Shown: positions 1 through 9,437 of the stretch, piece by piece
How the letters are laid out: every line of letters starts with the position of its first letter
Position numbering within the stretch: the first letter of the stretch is position 1
From: Gammaproteobacteria bacterium
Lineage (GTDB): Bacteria; Pseudomonadota; Gammaproteobacteria; Steroidobacterales; PWYM01
Direction: 5' to 3'
Assembly: GCA_007693855.1 (NCBI GenBank)
Contig: RECU01000011.1
Span: forward strand, 1-64,000
DNA length: 64,000 nt
Notes under the pieces: model-generated
Databases searched by the model: none
What the model was told of the DNA's origin: nothing
Seen by the model: only the letters and a program-made list of their open reading frames with translations
Position numbers and translations under genes: made by a program

Positions 1-612
1 TCCGGTCAGCCCGATGGCGGCGCAGCCGCCCCGGGTGCCGGCACAGCTGGCGCCGGTGCAGGCGCGCGCGGTGCCGGGCCGCAAGGCAGTGGTGGGCCGG
101 GTGCCGGGCCAGGTGGGGACGACATCGATTGGGGCAACGGTGGCATGGGTGGCACCGGCCAGGCCGGCAGTGGCCGCGCCGCGGAACTCGATCGCGAACT
201 CCAGCGTGCCCTGGAAGACTTCGACGGCGAGATTCTCGGCGAGCAGGAAGCCCTGGCGCGTGCCGGTGGCGGCCCCGCCGCGGATGCGGGCAGTCGCACC
301 CAAGCGGGCGAGCAGGCCGGTGGCACCGGCGCCGGCGGTGGTCCGCGGGTGATCTCGGGTAATGTGTTCGATGACGATGATGGCGCCGACGGCGCCGTGG
401 CCAGTCGCGGCATGGTCGGTCGCGGGCCCATGCACCCGGGGCTCAGCGATGAAGAGATCGCCCAGCGCACGCCGGAGGATGTCGGCGACGGGCGTGATGA
501 CGATATCGTCGCGCGCCAGCTGCGCGAGGCGGCGATCAATGAATCCGATCCCGAGTTGCGAGAGAAACTCTGGGAGGAGTACCGCGATTATCGCGCCAGC
601 ATCGGACGCTGA
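1..612 (+). CDS. Gly/Ala-rich hypothetical protein, 5'-truncated by window edge
   Basis: The reading frame is open from the first base, so the true start lies upstream of the window. The visible 203 residues begin with a low-complexity Gly/Ala/Pro-rich stretch (about 1-45), continue with acidic and Gly-rich segments, and end in a charged helical tail. No catalytic motif or known domain is recognised. It ends 12 bases before the lipoprotein gene on the same strand, so it probably belongs to the same operon as the kinase, channel and VWA genes. High Gly content suggests a flexible linker or surface-exposed protein, but this is inference. An internal ATG at 145 could be used instead, giving 155 residues. 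Confidence 0.6.
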   Translation, partial: SGQPDGGAAAPGAGTAGAGAGARGAGPQGSGGPGAGPGGDDIDWGNGGMGGTGQAGSGRAAELDRELQRALEDFDGEILGEQEALARAGGGPAADAGSRTQAGEQAGGTGAGGGPRVISGNVFDDDDGADGAVASRGMVGRGPMHPGLSDEEIAQRTPEDVGDGRDDDIVARQLREAAINESDPELREKLWEEYRDYRASIGR

Positions 613-624
613 GCGGGAGGGCTG

Positions 625-1974
625 ATGTCACGGCGAGACTGCGCAAGGGGAACGACGGTACCGCTGCTCGCCATGCTGGCGGGGGTACTGCTTGTGTCCG
701 GGTGTGCGACCCAGCAGGTGACCCGGGTGAACACCACCCCGCTGGAGCAGGCCAGTGAACTGCGACCTGACGAGGCGCTGCTGGATGTCGGCATCGTCGT
801 GTTCGACACCGGGATTCCCGCCGATGATCCCACGGTGGATGTGCCTGGGGCCTTCCCGCGGCTGCGCGAGGCTGAGGCGCGCTTTTTCCCCTATCACCTG
901 AAAGACACGCTGCAGGACACCGGCTACTGGGGCGCCGTGCGCGTGGTGCCGGCGCCCTCGAACAGTTCCGAGCTGCTGGTCTACGGCCAGATCAACCAGT
1001 CTGATGGCGACATGCTGGATCTCCACATCCGCGCGCAGGATGCCACCGGCCGCGAGTGGCTGAACCGACGCTATCGCGAGCGGATCGCCGCGGCGGCCTA
1101 CCGGGGCAGCGCGGATCCTTACCAGGACGTCTTCAACCAGATCGCCAACGACCTCGTCACCGCCCTGCGCGGCCTCGACCAGGCGGAACTGGCCCGCGTG
1201 CGCCAGGTGGCGAAGCTGCGTTTCGCCGCCGAACTCACCCCCGAAGCTTTCGGCGACTACGTGGTGCAGAACCGCCGTGGTCTCTACGAGATTCGCCGAT
1301 TGCCTGCCGAGGATGACCCGATGATGCGGCGGGCCGTGCAGATCCGCCAGCGTGAGCACATGTTCATTGACACGCTCGACAGCTACTACGGGAACTTCTA
1401 CCACGAGGTCAGCGAGGACTATGACCGCTGGCGTCAGTTCGCCCGTGACGAGGCTGAGGCGGTGCGGGAACTGCGCTCCTCGGCGCGCTGGCGTACCGGT
1501 CTCGGTATCGCCGCGATCGTCGGCGCCGTGGTGATGGACAGCAACAGCAGCAGCCGCGGCTATGGCCAGCGGGTGCTGCGCGACGTCGCGGTCTACGGGG
1601 GCATCGAGGCGATCCGCAGCGGTGCCCAGAAGCGTCGCGAGGCGGCCTTCCACGAGGCCGCCATGCAGGAGGTCACCGAAGCCTTCCAGGGGGCCGTACG
1701 CCCCATCCTGATCGACATGCAGGGCGAGACCGTGCGCCTGACCGGTTCGGCGGAAGCGCAGTACGCCGAGTGGCAACGGCTGATGCGCGAGATATACGCC
1801 GCCGAGACGGGCTTCATCGACGACATCGAGATCTACTCAGAGGCGCTCCCCGAGAGTGAACGACTGCCTTCGCTCGAACCGATACTCCTCGAGGAGCTGA
1901 ACGGGGCATCGTCCCGTCAGGATGACGGGCCGGCGGCAGCCGACGCCGATCCGTCCCTCGCCGGCAGCGGCTGA
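625..1974 (+). CDS. Predicted outer-membrane lipoprotein of unknown function
   Basis: The 449-residue product starts with a basic n-region, a hydrophobic core and a lipobox LVSGC (Cys at about residue 27), so it should be lipidated and envelope-anchored. The mature part is mixed alpha/beta. A short stretch around residues 292-306 (RTGLGIAAIVGAVVM) is hydrophobic and is followed by a Ser/Asn-rich segment. No enzyme motif is visible. It lies 12 bases after the Gly-rich gene and 15 bases before the kinase gene on the same strand, and is the only lipoprotein in the first operon. It may supply the outer-membrane end of an envelope complex with the channel and VWA proteins; that role is inferred from position only. 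Confidence 0.85.
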   Translation: MSRRDCARGTTVPLLAMLAGVLLVSGCATQQVTRVNTTPLEQASELRPDEALLDVGIVVFDTGIPADDPTVDVPGAFPRLREAEARFFPYHLKDTLQDTGYWGAVRVVPAPSNSSELLVYGQINQSDGDMLDLHIRAQDATGREWLNRRYRERIAAAAYRGSADPYQDVFNQIANDLVTALRGLDQAELARVRQVAKLRFAAELTPEAFGDYVVQNRRGLYEIRRLPAEDDPMMRRAVQIRQREHMFIDTLDSYYGNFYHEVSEDYDRWRQFARDEAEAVRELRSSARWRTGLGIAAIVGAVVMDSNSSSRGYGQRVLRDVAVYGGIEAIRSGAQKRREAAFHEAAMQEVTEAFQGAVRPILIDMQGETVRLTGSAEAQYAEWQRLMREIYAAETGFIDDIEIYSEALPESERLPSLEPILLEELNGASSRQDDGPAAADADPSLAGSG

Positions 1975-1989
1975 GGCCGCGTCACGACC

Positions 1990-4464
1990 GTGCCGGGGTG
2001 GCTGCCCGGTGCCCGCCTTGCCGACGGGCGCTTCGTGCTGGCACGCGAGCTTGGCCGTGGCGGACTGGGGTCTGTCTGGCTCGCCCAGGACACCGTCAGC
2101 GACCGCCGCGTCGCCCTGAAAATCCTCGCCCCTGCGTTTGCGCGTCATCCCGGCGCGCGCGAGCTGCTGCGCCGCGAATACGCGCGCCAGCAGGCCCTGG
2201 TCCATCCGCACATCCTGCCCGTGCACGCCCTGCTGGAGAGTGACGGCACCCAGCTTCTGGTCATGCAGCACGCGCCGGGCGGCGATGTGCGCCATCTGCG
2301 CGGCACGCCATGGCGTCGGCTGCTGCCGCTGCTGGTGCAGGTGGCCGATGCGCTGGCGCACGCCCACGAGGCCGGTGTGGTGCACCGCGATCTCAAGGCG
2401 GCGAACGTCCTGCTCGATGAGAACGGGATGGCCTGCGTGGCTGACTTCGGTCATGCCGCGCCGGTTGCGGGGGGGGAGGGTGAGGTGCCTGTGGGCGGGG
2501 GCACGGTGGCGACCATGAGCCCGCAGCAGCTCGAGGGGGCGGCGCCCAGTCCTGCCGACGATCTCTATGCGTTTGGTGCGCTGTGCTACGAACTGCTCTC
2601 GGGCAGTCTGCCGCTGGGCGAGGCGCCAGAGGCGGCGACGGTGCGAGTCCGCGTGCCGCCGTCACTGGGTGAGCAGGTGGCGGGGCTGCCGGATGCGCTG
2701 GTCGCGCTGGTGGATGGGCTGCTGGCGAAGTCCCCGACAGCCCGCCCCGGACCGATGGCGCGCGTGCGCGATTGCCTGCAGGCGATCGGGCAGGCCGAAC
2801 AGCAGACCGCCCCACCGACCGCTGCAGGGGGTGCTGCCGCCGGTCACCGCCCCGGCGAGGGCGTTGACGAAGACGAAAATGAAGACGGAGGGGTGGCGAT
2901 CGCGCCCGTGACGCCGCGCCGTCGCCGCGCCGGCCAGGGCGGGCGGGGTGCTGCAGTGGCGGGCAGCGATGACCTGGCAGGCCCGGAGGGGGCGCCGAGG
3001 ACAGCGGGCGGGGCATCGCCGGGGGACCGCGGGGCTGGGGCGACGCGACTGCCGGGCGGGCCGGCGGCATGGACTGCCGCAGCGTTTGTCGTCTTGCTTG
3101 GCCTGCTGCTGTTCACGGTGATCTGGCTGCCGCGCCTGGGCGCGCCTGGCGAGGTGCCGGCCGAGGCGCCGTTGGCAGAAGACGCCGTGCCCGGCGTGAT
3201 CGCACCCCCGCCGGGACGTGAACCGCCGGCCGCCGGGCGCCGCGAGGATGCGGAGGCTGTCCTGGGCGTGCTGGTGAATCTGCAGAATCGCCTGACGCCG
3301 CTGCAGCCGGCCCGCTGGGCTGCCGAGGACTGGGCGCAGGCCGCGGCGCTCGGTGAACGTGGCGATGACCTGTTGCTGGCACGACGCTTCAGCGATGCCG
3401 AGGCGGCCTACAGCGAGGCCGTGTCGCTGCTGCAGGCGATCGAGGCGGCGATTCCGGAAGTGTTTGATGCCGCGATGGCCCGCGGGGACGAGGCGCTGGT
3501 GGCCGGCCGCCAGGCCGAGGCGCGTGCCGCGTTCGAGGAGGCGCTGCTGCTGCGACCTGACAACGAGGCCGCGCAAGCCGCCCTGGCCCGCGCCGAGGCC
3601 CTGGACGCCGTCCTCGCGGCCATGCAGCGCGGCGCGCGCGCCGAGCGCGACGGCGCTTTCGACACGGCACGGGCCGCCTATGCCGAGGCACTCGAGCTCG
3701 ACGGGCAGTGGGCGCCTGCGCGCGAGGCGCTGGCGCGCGTGCGACGCACCCAGGCCGATGCCGGCTTTCAGGCCTTGTTGTCACGGGGCTATGGCTTCAT
3801 CGGCAACGAGCGTTACCGCGAAGCGATGGAGGCCTTCGAGGAGGCGCTCGCCCTCCGGCCGCAAGCCGCCGATGCCCAGGAAGGTCTGGCGCAGGCGGAG
3901 CTTGGGTTCCGGCTGCAGCGGATCCGTCTGGCGCAGCTGCGTGCGACCGCCTTCGAACGCCAGGAGCGCTGGGAGGATGCGCTGGCGCAGTATCGCGAGG
4001 CGCTGGAGATCGACGAGAGCCTGGGCTTCGCGCGCGAGGGCCGTGTGCAGGCAGAAGCTCGCTCGTCGCTGGACGCCAAGCTCGAAGCGCTGAACGCCGC
4101 GCCCGGCAGGCTGTTCGATGCTCGGGTCCTGGCCGAGGCGCAGGCCCTGCTCGGCGAGGCGCGCGAGACGCTGGCAGAGGCCGGGGGACGGCGCCTGGAG
4201 ACGCAGGTCGAACGGCTGGGCCGGCTGATCGAGCTTGCCAGCACCCCCATCGACGTGGTGCTGCGCTCCGATGGACGCACTGAGGTGCGGGTGTTCCGCG
4301 TGGGTCCGATCGGGCGTTTCGAAGAGACCACGTTGCAATTGCGGCCGGGCGATTACACGATCATCGGCAGTCGCGATGGTTTTCGCGACGTGCGCGTGAC
4401 CCTGGCCGTGCGGCCCGGGCAGACGCCGGCGCCAGTCAGCGTCATCTGCACGGAACCGATCTGA
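1990..4464 (+). CDS. Transmembrane Ser/Thr protein kinase with TPR repeats
   Basis: A GTG start gives 824 residues. The N-terminal ~265 residues form a Hanks-type kinase: glycine loop GRGGLGSVW (about 20-28), VALKIL with the ATP-binding Lys near 42, catalytic HRDLKAANVL near 132, DFG near 152, then MSPQQL and the DDLYAFG segment. All key catalytic residues are present, so it is probably active. A Pro/Gly-rich linker leads to one membrane helix near 363-383, placing the kinase inside the cell and the rest outside the inner membrane. Several TPR-like helical pairs follow (about 430-690), then a short beta-rich PEGA-like end. Its natural reader in the operon is the FHA domain encoded at 8053-9435. 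Substrates are unknown; the FHA partner and the VWA proteins are candidates. Confidence 0.92.
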   Translation: MPGWLPGARLADGRFVLARELGRGGLGSVWLAQDTVSDRRVALKILAPAFARHPGARELLRREYARQQALVHPHILPVHALLESDGTQLLVMQHAPGGDVRHLRGTPWRRLLPLLVQVADALAHAHEAGVVHRDLKAANVLLDENGMACVADFGHAAPVAGGEGEVPVGGGTVATMSPQQLEGAAPSPADDLYAFGALCYELLSGSLPLGEAPEAATVRVRVPPSLGEQVAGLPDALVALVDGLLAKSPTARPGPMARVRDCLQAIGQAEQQTAPPTAAGGAAAGHRPGEGVDEDENEDGGVAIAPVTPRRRRAGQGGRGAAVAGSDDLAGPEGAPRTAGGASPGDRGAGATRLPGGPAAWTAAAFVVLLGLLLFTVIWLPRLGAPGEVPAEAPLAEDAVPGVIAPPPGREPPAAGRREDAEAVLGVLVNLQNRLTPLQPARWAAEDWAQAAALGERGDDLLLARRFSDAEAAYSEAVSLLQAIEAAIPEVFDAAMARGDEALVAGRQAEARAAFEEALLLRPDNEAAQAALARAEALDAVLAAMQRGARAERDGAFDTARAAYAEALELDGQWAPAREALARVRRTQADAGFQALLSRGYGFIGNERYREAMEAFEEALALRPQAADAQEGLAQAELGFRLQRIRLAQLRATAFERQERWEDALAQYREALEIDESLGFAREGRVQAEARSSLDAKLEALNAAPGRLFDARVLAEAQALLGEARETLAEAGGRRLETQVERLGRLIELASTPIDVVLRSDGRTEVRVFRVGPIGRFEETTLQLRPGDYTIIGSRDGFRDVRVTLAVRPGQTPAPVSVICTEPI

Positions 4465-4492
4465 GCGCGCCGCGGGCGCGCTGGATGAGGAC

Positions 4493-6961
4493 ATGGACGA
4501 ACACACTGGACAGGATGACCTGCTGATCCTGGACGATGCCGGGCATCGCCAGGCCGCCGCTGCGGAGGAGCTGCCGGCGCTGCTCGGCGGGGGGGCGGAA
4601 GACCTGCTGCGCGTGGCCGGCTGGCCGGCCGGCATCCTGCAGGTCGGGCGCCTGGAAGGACGGTTCTTCGTCTCGCCAACCCGCAAGGACCTGCTCGACT
4701 GCAACGGTGTGCCGCTGCGCGACACGCGCTGGCTCGAGGACGGCGACGTGATCAGCGGACCCGGCCGCCGGTTGCGTTGCAGCCTGGCCGAGGGTCGGCT
4801 GCGCCTCGTCAGCGAGGGGGTCGGGAGCACTGGCGATACCCTGCCACCGGATCTCGAGGCGCTGGCGGCACAGGCCGCGGATGCGACCCCCGCGCCTGGC
4901 CCGGCCGGGCCGCGGGCGGAGACCATTGCCGCAGCCGACTACCGGCGCCGTCATCCGGCAGCCATGGCCCCCGGGCGGCGGCGCCCGGGGGCGCTGGCGA
5001 TCGCCCTCTGGAGCGGCCTTGCCGTGCTGCTGGTGCTCGGGTGGTTCGCGTTCACGGCGAAGTCGGTGCGCCTGGTGATTGAACCTGAGCCGGAGCTGGT
5101 CACGCTGCCCGGGACACTGCTGAAGTTTCGTATCGGCGAGCGCTGGCTGCTGCGCAGCGGCGAGCACCGCGTGCTGGCCGAGCGTGAGGGCTACCGGCGC
5201 CTGGAACAGGTCATCGAGGTTGGCGTGCAACCCGACCAGCAGCTGCGCCTGCGGCTCGAGCGCCTGCCGGGGCGGATTACGCTGCTGACCGAGCCTGCCG
5301 TCGAGGGCCGGGTGCTGATCGACGACGAGCCCGTGGGCGAGCTGCCGCTGCGTGACCACGAGGTCGCCCATGGCGAGCGGCACTTCCGCGTGGAGGCGCC
5401 GCGGTTCCTGCCGGCCGAGACGACGCTCGAGGTCGAGGGCGGCGGCGTGGCCCAGACGCTGGCCCTGGAACTGGTGCCCAACTGGGCGCCGGTGAACGTG
5501 ACCAGCCGGCCTTCCGGGGCAACCATCAGCATCGATGGCGAGCAGGTCGGTGAGACTCCGGCGACGCTGGAACTCGAGGCCGGCGAGCGACGGATCGAGC
5601 TCACGCTCGCCGGGCATAACGCCTGGCGTGACAGCGTGAGTGTGCGTCCCGACGAACCCGTGGATCTCGAGACGGTGGTGCTGCAGCAGGCCGATGGCCG
5701 GGTGCAGCTGGTCAGTCGGCCGGCCGGAGCCCGCGTCACGGTCAATGGTCAATACCAGGGGCAGACGCCGCTCACGGTGACCCTGCGTCCGGCGCGTGAG
5801 CATGAGGTGGTGCTCGCCCTGCCGGGCTATCGCAACGCGCGCCGCACCCTCTCGGTGCAGGCCGACAGTGGGCGACGTCTGGAACTTGAACTCGAACCGC
5901 TGTTCGGCGAGGTGCGCCTGGAGATCGTGCCGGCCGAGGCCGAGGTGGTGGTCGACGGGCGCTCGCTCGGCACCGACCGGGTGCTGACCCTGCAGGCGCT
6001 GCCGCAGACGCTGGAGATCCGCCACCCCGGCTATGCGAGCCAACGGCTGGAGGTCACCCCCCGACCCGGCTTTCCCCAGGAGCTCGAGGTCAGCCTGCTG
6101 ACGGAGGCGGCGGCACGCGAGGCCGCCATCCCGCGCAGCATCGAAACCTCTCTCGGGGGTGAACTGAGGCTGCTTGATGTCGGTCAGTTCACGCTGGGGA
6201 CACCGCGGGGCGAGCAGGGGCGCCGCAGCAACGAGGTGCAGCGTCCGGTGGAACTCACGCGGCGGTTCTATCTGGGCGTCCACGAGGTCACCAACGCGGA
6301 ATTTCGCGCCTTCCGGGCCAGTCACGACTCCGGGCGTTTCGGTGGCCAGTCGCTCAATGGCGATCGCCAGCCGGTGGTCAACGTGAGTTGGGAGGACGCC
6401 GTGGCCTTCCTCAACTGGCTGAGCGCACGCGACGGACTCGAGCCGGCCTACGTGCGTCGGGACGGGCGCTGGGTGCTGAGCGATCCGGTGACCACGGGCT
6501 ATCGCCTGCCGACCGAGGCGGAGTGGGCGTGGGCGGCACGGCATCTCTCGCGCGAACGGCCGGCACGCTTCAGCTGGGGTGATGATCTGCCGCCGCCGGA
6601 TCGCGCCGCCAACCTTGCCGACGTGTCGGCGGCACAACTGCTGCCCTCGACGCTGGTGACCTATAACGACGGCTTTCCGGTGACTGCCCCGGTGGGCAGT
6701 TTCGCGCCCAATCCGGCGGGGATTCACGATCTCGGGGGTAACGTCGCCGAATGGGTACACGACCACTACGCCATCGTGCCGCCGGGCGATACGGGCACCC
6801 GTGTGCAGGACCCGCTTGGGCCGGAGTCCGGGCGCTTCCGGGTGGTGCGCGGCGCGAGCTGGCGTCACGCGAGTATTACGGAACTGCGACTGGGCTACAG
6901 GGACTATAGTGACAGGGCCCGGGACGACCTGGGCTTCCGCATTGCGAGGTATCTTGAATGA
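4493..6961 (+). CDS. Membrane protein with four PEGA repeats and a formylglycine-enzyme-like domain
   Basis: The 822-residue product has a cytoplasmic N-terminus with a degenerate FHA-like beta fold (about 45-105), one membrane helix (about 166-187), four PEGA-type repeats starting near residues 260, 334, 402 and 472, and a C-terminal FGE-sulfatase-fold domain (about 559-822). The last carries hallmarks such as VNVSWEDAVAFLNW, YRLPTEAEWAWAA, GGNVAEW and RVVRGASW. The C-terminal region that holds catalytic cysteines in true formylglycine-generating enzymes has no Cys here, so the domain is probably a binding or structural fold. It follows the kinase gene by 28 bases and overlaps the next start by ATGA, indicating translational coupling. 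It probably binds cell wall or a protein partner in the periplasm (inference). Confidence 0.88.
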   Translation: MDEHTGQDDLLILDDAGHRQAAAAEELPALLGGGAEDLLRVAGWPAGILQVGRLEGRFFVSPTRKDLLDCNGVPLRDTRWLEDGDVISGPGRRLRCSLAEGRLRLVSEGVGSTGDTLPPDLEALAAQAADATPAPGPAGPRAETIAAADYRRRHPAAMAPGRRRPGALAIALWSGLAVLLVLGWFAFTAKSVRLVIEPEPELVTLPGTLLKFRIGERWLLRSGEHRVLAEREGYRRLEQVIEVGVQPDQQLRLRLERLPGRITLLTEPAVEGRVLIDDEPVGELPLRDHEVAHGERHFRVEAPRFLPAETTLEVEGGGVAQTLALELVPNWAPVNVTSRPSGATISIDGEQVGETPATLELEAGERRIELTLAGHNAWRDSVSVRPDEPVDLETVVLQQADGRVQLVSRPAGARVTVNGQYQGQTPLTVTLRPAREHEVVLALPGYRNARRTLSVQADSGRRLELELEPLFGEVRLEIVPAEAEVVVDGRSLGTDRVLTLQALPQTLEIRHPGYASQRLEVTPRPGFPQELEVSLLTEAAAREAAIPRSIETSLGGELRLLDVGQFTLGTPRGEQGRRSNEVQRPVELTRRFYLGVHEVTNAEFRAFRASHDSGRFGGQSLNGDRQPVVNVSWEDAVAFLNWLSARDGLEPAYVRRDGRWVLSDPVTTGYRLPTEAEWAWAARHLSRERPARFSWGDDLPPPDRAANLADVSAAQLLPSTLVTYNDGFPVTAPVGSFAPNPAGIHDLGGNVAEWVHDHYAIVPPGDTGTRVQDPLGPESGRFRVVRGASWRHASITELRLGYRDYSDRARDDLGFRIARYLE

Positions 6962-7212
6962 CGCGCATTGTTGCCGCTACCGCCGTCGCGACGGTCGCGG
7001 GCCTGGTTTTCCTGATGTTTGCGGTGCCTCAGGGTGCGTCTGCCCAGGCCAGCGACGAGGAGCGCGCGCCCCCGCCGGCACGCACCGAGACCGATGAGCG
7101 CGATGCGGACGCCGCGGTGGAGTCGCCGCCGCCCGCCGCGTCCGGCGACCAGTTCACGCCGACCGAGCGCCTGCGTCACGACCAGGAAGTCGACTTCCCG
7201 GTCGATATCTGA
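6958..7212 (+). CDS. Small exported protein of unknown function
   Basis: This 84-residue protein has a clear signal sequence: a basic start, a hydrophobic core over about residues 5-25, and a likely cleavage after GASAQA. The mature 50 or so residues are Pro/Glu/Asp-rich and probably disordered. The start overlaps the stop of the FGE-like gene (ATGA), and the ExbB-like gene follows after 30 bases. No domain is recognised. A comparably placed small exported protein (60574-61050) precedes the TolQ gene in the second machine-like operon, so both may be small periplasmic accessories of the adjacent channel. That parallel is positional only. Confidence 0.75.
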   Translation: MTRIVAATAVATVAGLVFLMFAVPQGASAQASDEERAPPPARTETDERDADAAVESPPPAASGDQFTPTERLRHDQEVDFPVDI

Positions 7213-7242
7213 GCACAACATCCAGAGATCCCGAGGTACGCC

Positions 7243-8040
7243 ATGAAGCGCCGCTTCCCCGTCGAATTCGTCTACCAGGTGTTTGCGCTGATCATCGTGA
7301 TCATCGTGATCCATGCCATCTACGTGACCTACGTCCGACCGACCGCCTTCTCGGTGCTGGAAGCGCAGGAGATCAGCATGGGTCAGGACCCCTTCTACAT
7401 CCCCGAGCGCTCACTGGTCGTGTTGATCCGGGACTTCGAGCAGCAGGCCTGTTTCATCCTGATGTTCTGGGCCTTCGCCATCATGGGCTTCAAGGCGGTC
7501 ACCACGCTGCGCGAGCGTGCGCTGCTCGATCGCGATCTGGTCAACGTGCCGGAAGGCTTGCGTATCCTGCCCGAGGACACCCGCGAGTACTCACGCAACC
7601 TCCAGGCCCTGCCCGAGCGCCAGCGCCAGCTGTTCCTGCCGCGGGTGCTGCTTTCCTCGCTGGAGCGCTTCGGCTCCTCGCGCAATGTCCAGGACGTGGC
7701 GTCCGCGGCACGCGATGCCTGCGATTCCGAGGCCGAGCGGATGGAGTCGGAGCTCTCGATGATCCGCTACATCGCCTGGGCGATTCCGTCGGTGGGCTTC
7801 ATCGGGACGGTGCGCGGCATCGGTGAGGCCCTGGCCCAGGCCCACCTCGCCGTGGAAGGGGATATCAGTGGCGTGACCCAGAGCCTGGGTGTGGCCTTCA
7901 ACTCGACCTTCATCGCGCTGCTCATCAGCATCGTGGTGATGTTCCTCGTCCACCAGCTGCAGCTGTTGCAGGAGCGGCTGGTCTTCGACGCCCAGACCTA
8001 CGTGGACCACAATCTCGTGCGCCACATGAAGGCGGCCTGA
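7243..8040 (+). CDS. MotA/TolQ/ExbB-family proton channel subunit
   Basis: The 265-residue product has about four hydrophobic segments: residues 9-31, about 66-86, about 170-192 and about 218-242. The third carries the family signature AIPSVGFIGTVRGIGEAL and the fourth NSTFIALLISIVVM, matching the paired pore-lining helices of TolQ, ExbB and MotA. In those families a pentamer conducts protons with two stator subunits (TolR, ExbD or MotB). No ExbD or MotB gene is present in this operon. The two VWA proteins downstream have an N-terminal Asp-containing helix and are the probable replacements. The Shine-Dalgarno-like CGAGGT lies just upstream. It lacks the long cytoplasmic tail of ZorA, so it is not a Zorya component. 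Confidence 0.9.
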   Translation: MKRRFPVEFVYQVFALIIVIIVIHAIYVTYVRPTAFSVLEAQEISMGQDPFYIPERSLVVLIRDFEQQACFILMFWAFAIMGFKAVTTLRERALLDRDLVNVPEGLRILPEDTREYSRNLQALPERQRQLFLPRVLLSSLERFGSSRNVQDVASAARDACDSEAERMESELSMIRYIAWAIPSVGFIGTVRGIGEALAQAHLAVEGDISGVTQSLGVAFNSTFIALLISIVVMFLVHQLQLLQERLVFDAQTYVDHNLVRHMKAA

Positions 8041-8052
8041 CGGGTCGGTGGC

Positions 8053-9435
8053 ATGACGGCGCTCGCGCTGGAAATCGCCGGTGACGGGCTGACCCTGCTG
8101 CGGGAGGGCGGGGCGCTGGTGCTCGAGCCCGCCTACGCGCTGCTCGAGGGCGCCACGGTGACCACGGGCGAGCCGGCGCGGCGCCAGTACCGGATCCGGC
8201 CCCGGCATGTGCAGCGGCGGTTCTGGGACCAGCTGGGAGAGGAGGAAATCCCCGGCACCGGACTCACCCAGGCGGATCTTGCCCACGCACAGCTGGAGGC
8301 GGCCTGGCAGGCGCACGGCGAAGGCGTGGAGGCGGTCTATCTGGTGGTCCCGGATGGCTACACCCGGGAGCAGCTCGGGCTGGTGCTGGGGCTTGCCCAG
8401 GAGTGCGGGCTGCCGGTGGCGGGGCTGGTGCCCACGGCGCTCGCGGCCAGCACCCGGGCGGTCCCGGATCGCCAGCGCCTGCACCTGGATGCCGGGCTGG
8501 GCAGTTTCACGGTCACCGAGATCGTCGCTGGCGAGCGGCTGCGCTGGCTGCGCCAGCAGCGCCTGGACAGTGTCGGTCTGGATACCCTGCGCGATCGCTG
8601 GACCCGCCTGATCGGCGAGGGCTTTCTCGCCAGCACCCGTTTCGACGCGTTGCACGATGCGCAGAGCGAGCAGGCCCTGTTCGAGGCCCTGCCGCGCTGG
8701 CTCGCGGCAGTGCGCGAGGGACCGGTCAGCCTGACACTCGACCACCAGGACAAGCGCTTCGAGACGCAGCTCGAGGCGACGGCCTTTACCGGGGCTGTCG
8801 AGGGCGCGTACCGGGCGCTGCAGCAGCTGGTGGCCGCGCTGCGCGAGCCGGGCCAGCCGCTCACGCTGCAGCTCGGCGAGCGCGCCGCGTCGCTCCCTGG
8901 GCTGGCCGCCGCGCTCGCCCGTCTGGGCGAGACGCGCGTCGTGCCCCTGGCGCAGGGACACGCCGCGGCTGGCGCGCTGGCGCGGCGGGCCGCGTTCGCG
9001 CGTGGGGAGGGGGCCACGATCGTGCTGACCCGGGTATTGCCGGTGCTCGAGACGGCCGAAGACCCTGCGCTGCAGGCGCCATCGGTGGAGGCCGCCCCGA
9101 GGCCTTCGTCCGAGGCGGCTGACGGCACGCGTGCGACGCATGTGGTGTGGCGTGGCGTGGCCCATCCGCTCACGGCCGATGCGCTGATCGTCGGCACGGC
9201 GGTTGCGGATGCCCCACCTGGGCGGGGCCTGGCGTTGCCGGCGGGCAGCGCGGGCGTCTCCTCGCGCCATTGCGAACTGCGGCTGCTCGAAGATGGCGCG
9301 CTGTTGACCGATCTCAGTCGCTACGGGACGTTTGTCAACGGCAGCCGCGCCGGTACCGAGACCCGCGTGCAGCCCGGCGACGTGATCCGCGTCGGCACCC
9401 CTGGCGAGGACCTGCTGATGATCAGGATGGCCTGA
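8053..9435 (+). CDS. Actin-fold-like protein fused to a C-terminal FHA domain
   Basis: The 460-residue protein has two parts. Residues 1-310 look like an actin/Hsp70-type fold: an opening ALEIAGDGLTLL strand pair, a central AVYLVVPDGY followed by ECGLPVAGLVPTALAA, and a HLDAGLGSFTVTEI phosphate-loop-like segment. Residues ~367-460 form an FHA domain with SSRHCELR near 402 and LSRYGTFVNGSRAG, which holds the Arg, Ser and Asn positions that bind phosphothreonine. No signal peptide or membrane helix is seen, so it acts in the cytoplasm. It sits 12 bases after the channel gene and directly before the first VWA gene. A plausible role is reading kinase-made phosphothreonines and gating assembly of the membrane complex. 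The ASKHA-fold call is from pattern only. Confidence 0.78.
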   Translation: MTALALEIAGDGLTLLREGGALVLEPAYALLEGATVTTGEPARRQYRIRPRHVQRRFWDQLGEEEIPGTGLTQADLAHAQLEAAWQAHGEGVEAVYLVVPDGYTREQLGLVLGLAQECGLPVAGLVPTALAASTRAVPDRQRLHLDAGLGSFTVTEIVAGERLRWLRQQRLDSVGLDTLRDRWTRLIGEGFLASTRFDALHDAQSEQALFEALPRWLAAVREGPVSLTLDHQDKRFETQLEATAFTGAVEGAYRALQQLVAALREPGQPLTLQLGERAASLPGLAAALARLGETRVVPLAQGHAAAGALARRAAFARGEGATIVLTRVLPVLETAEDPALQAPSVEAAPRPSSEAADGTRATHVVWRGVAHPLTADALIVGTAVADAPPGRGLALPAGSAGVSSRHCELRLLEDGALLTDLSRYGTFVNGSRAGTETRVQPGDVIRVGTPGEDLLMIRMA

Positions 9436-9437
9436 GC

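Noticed and set aside
4442-6868. Long minus-strand open frame of 808 codons
   Set aside because: It is the antisense shadow of the PEGA/FGE gene; the composition is low-complexity Arg/His/Gln and there is no start context or domain.
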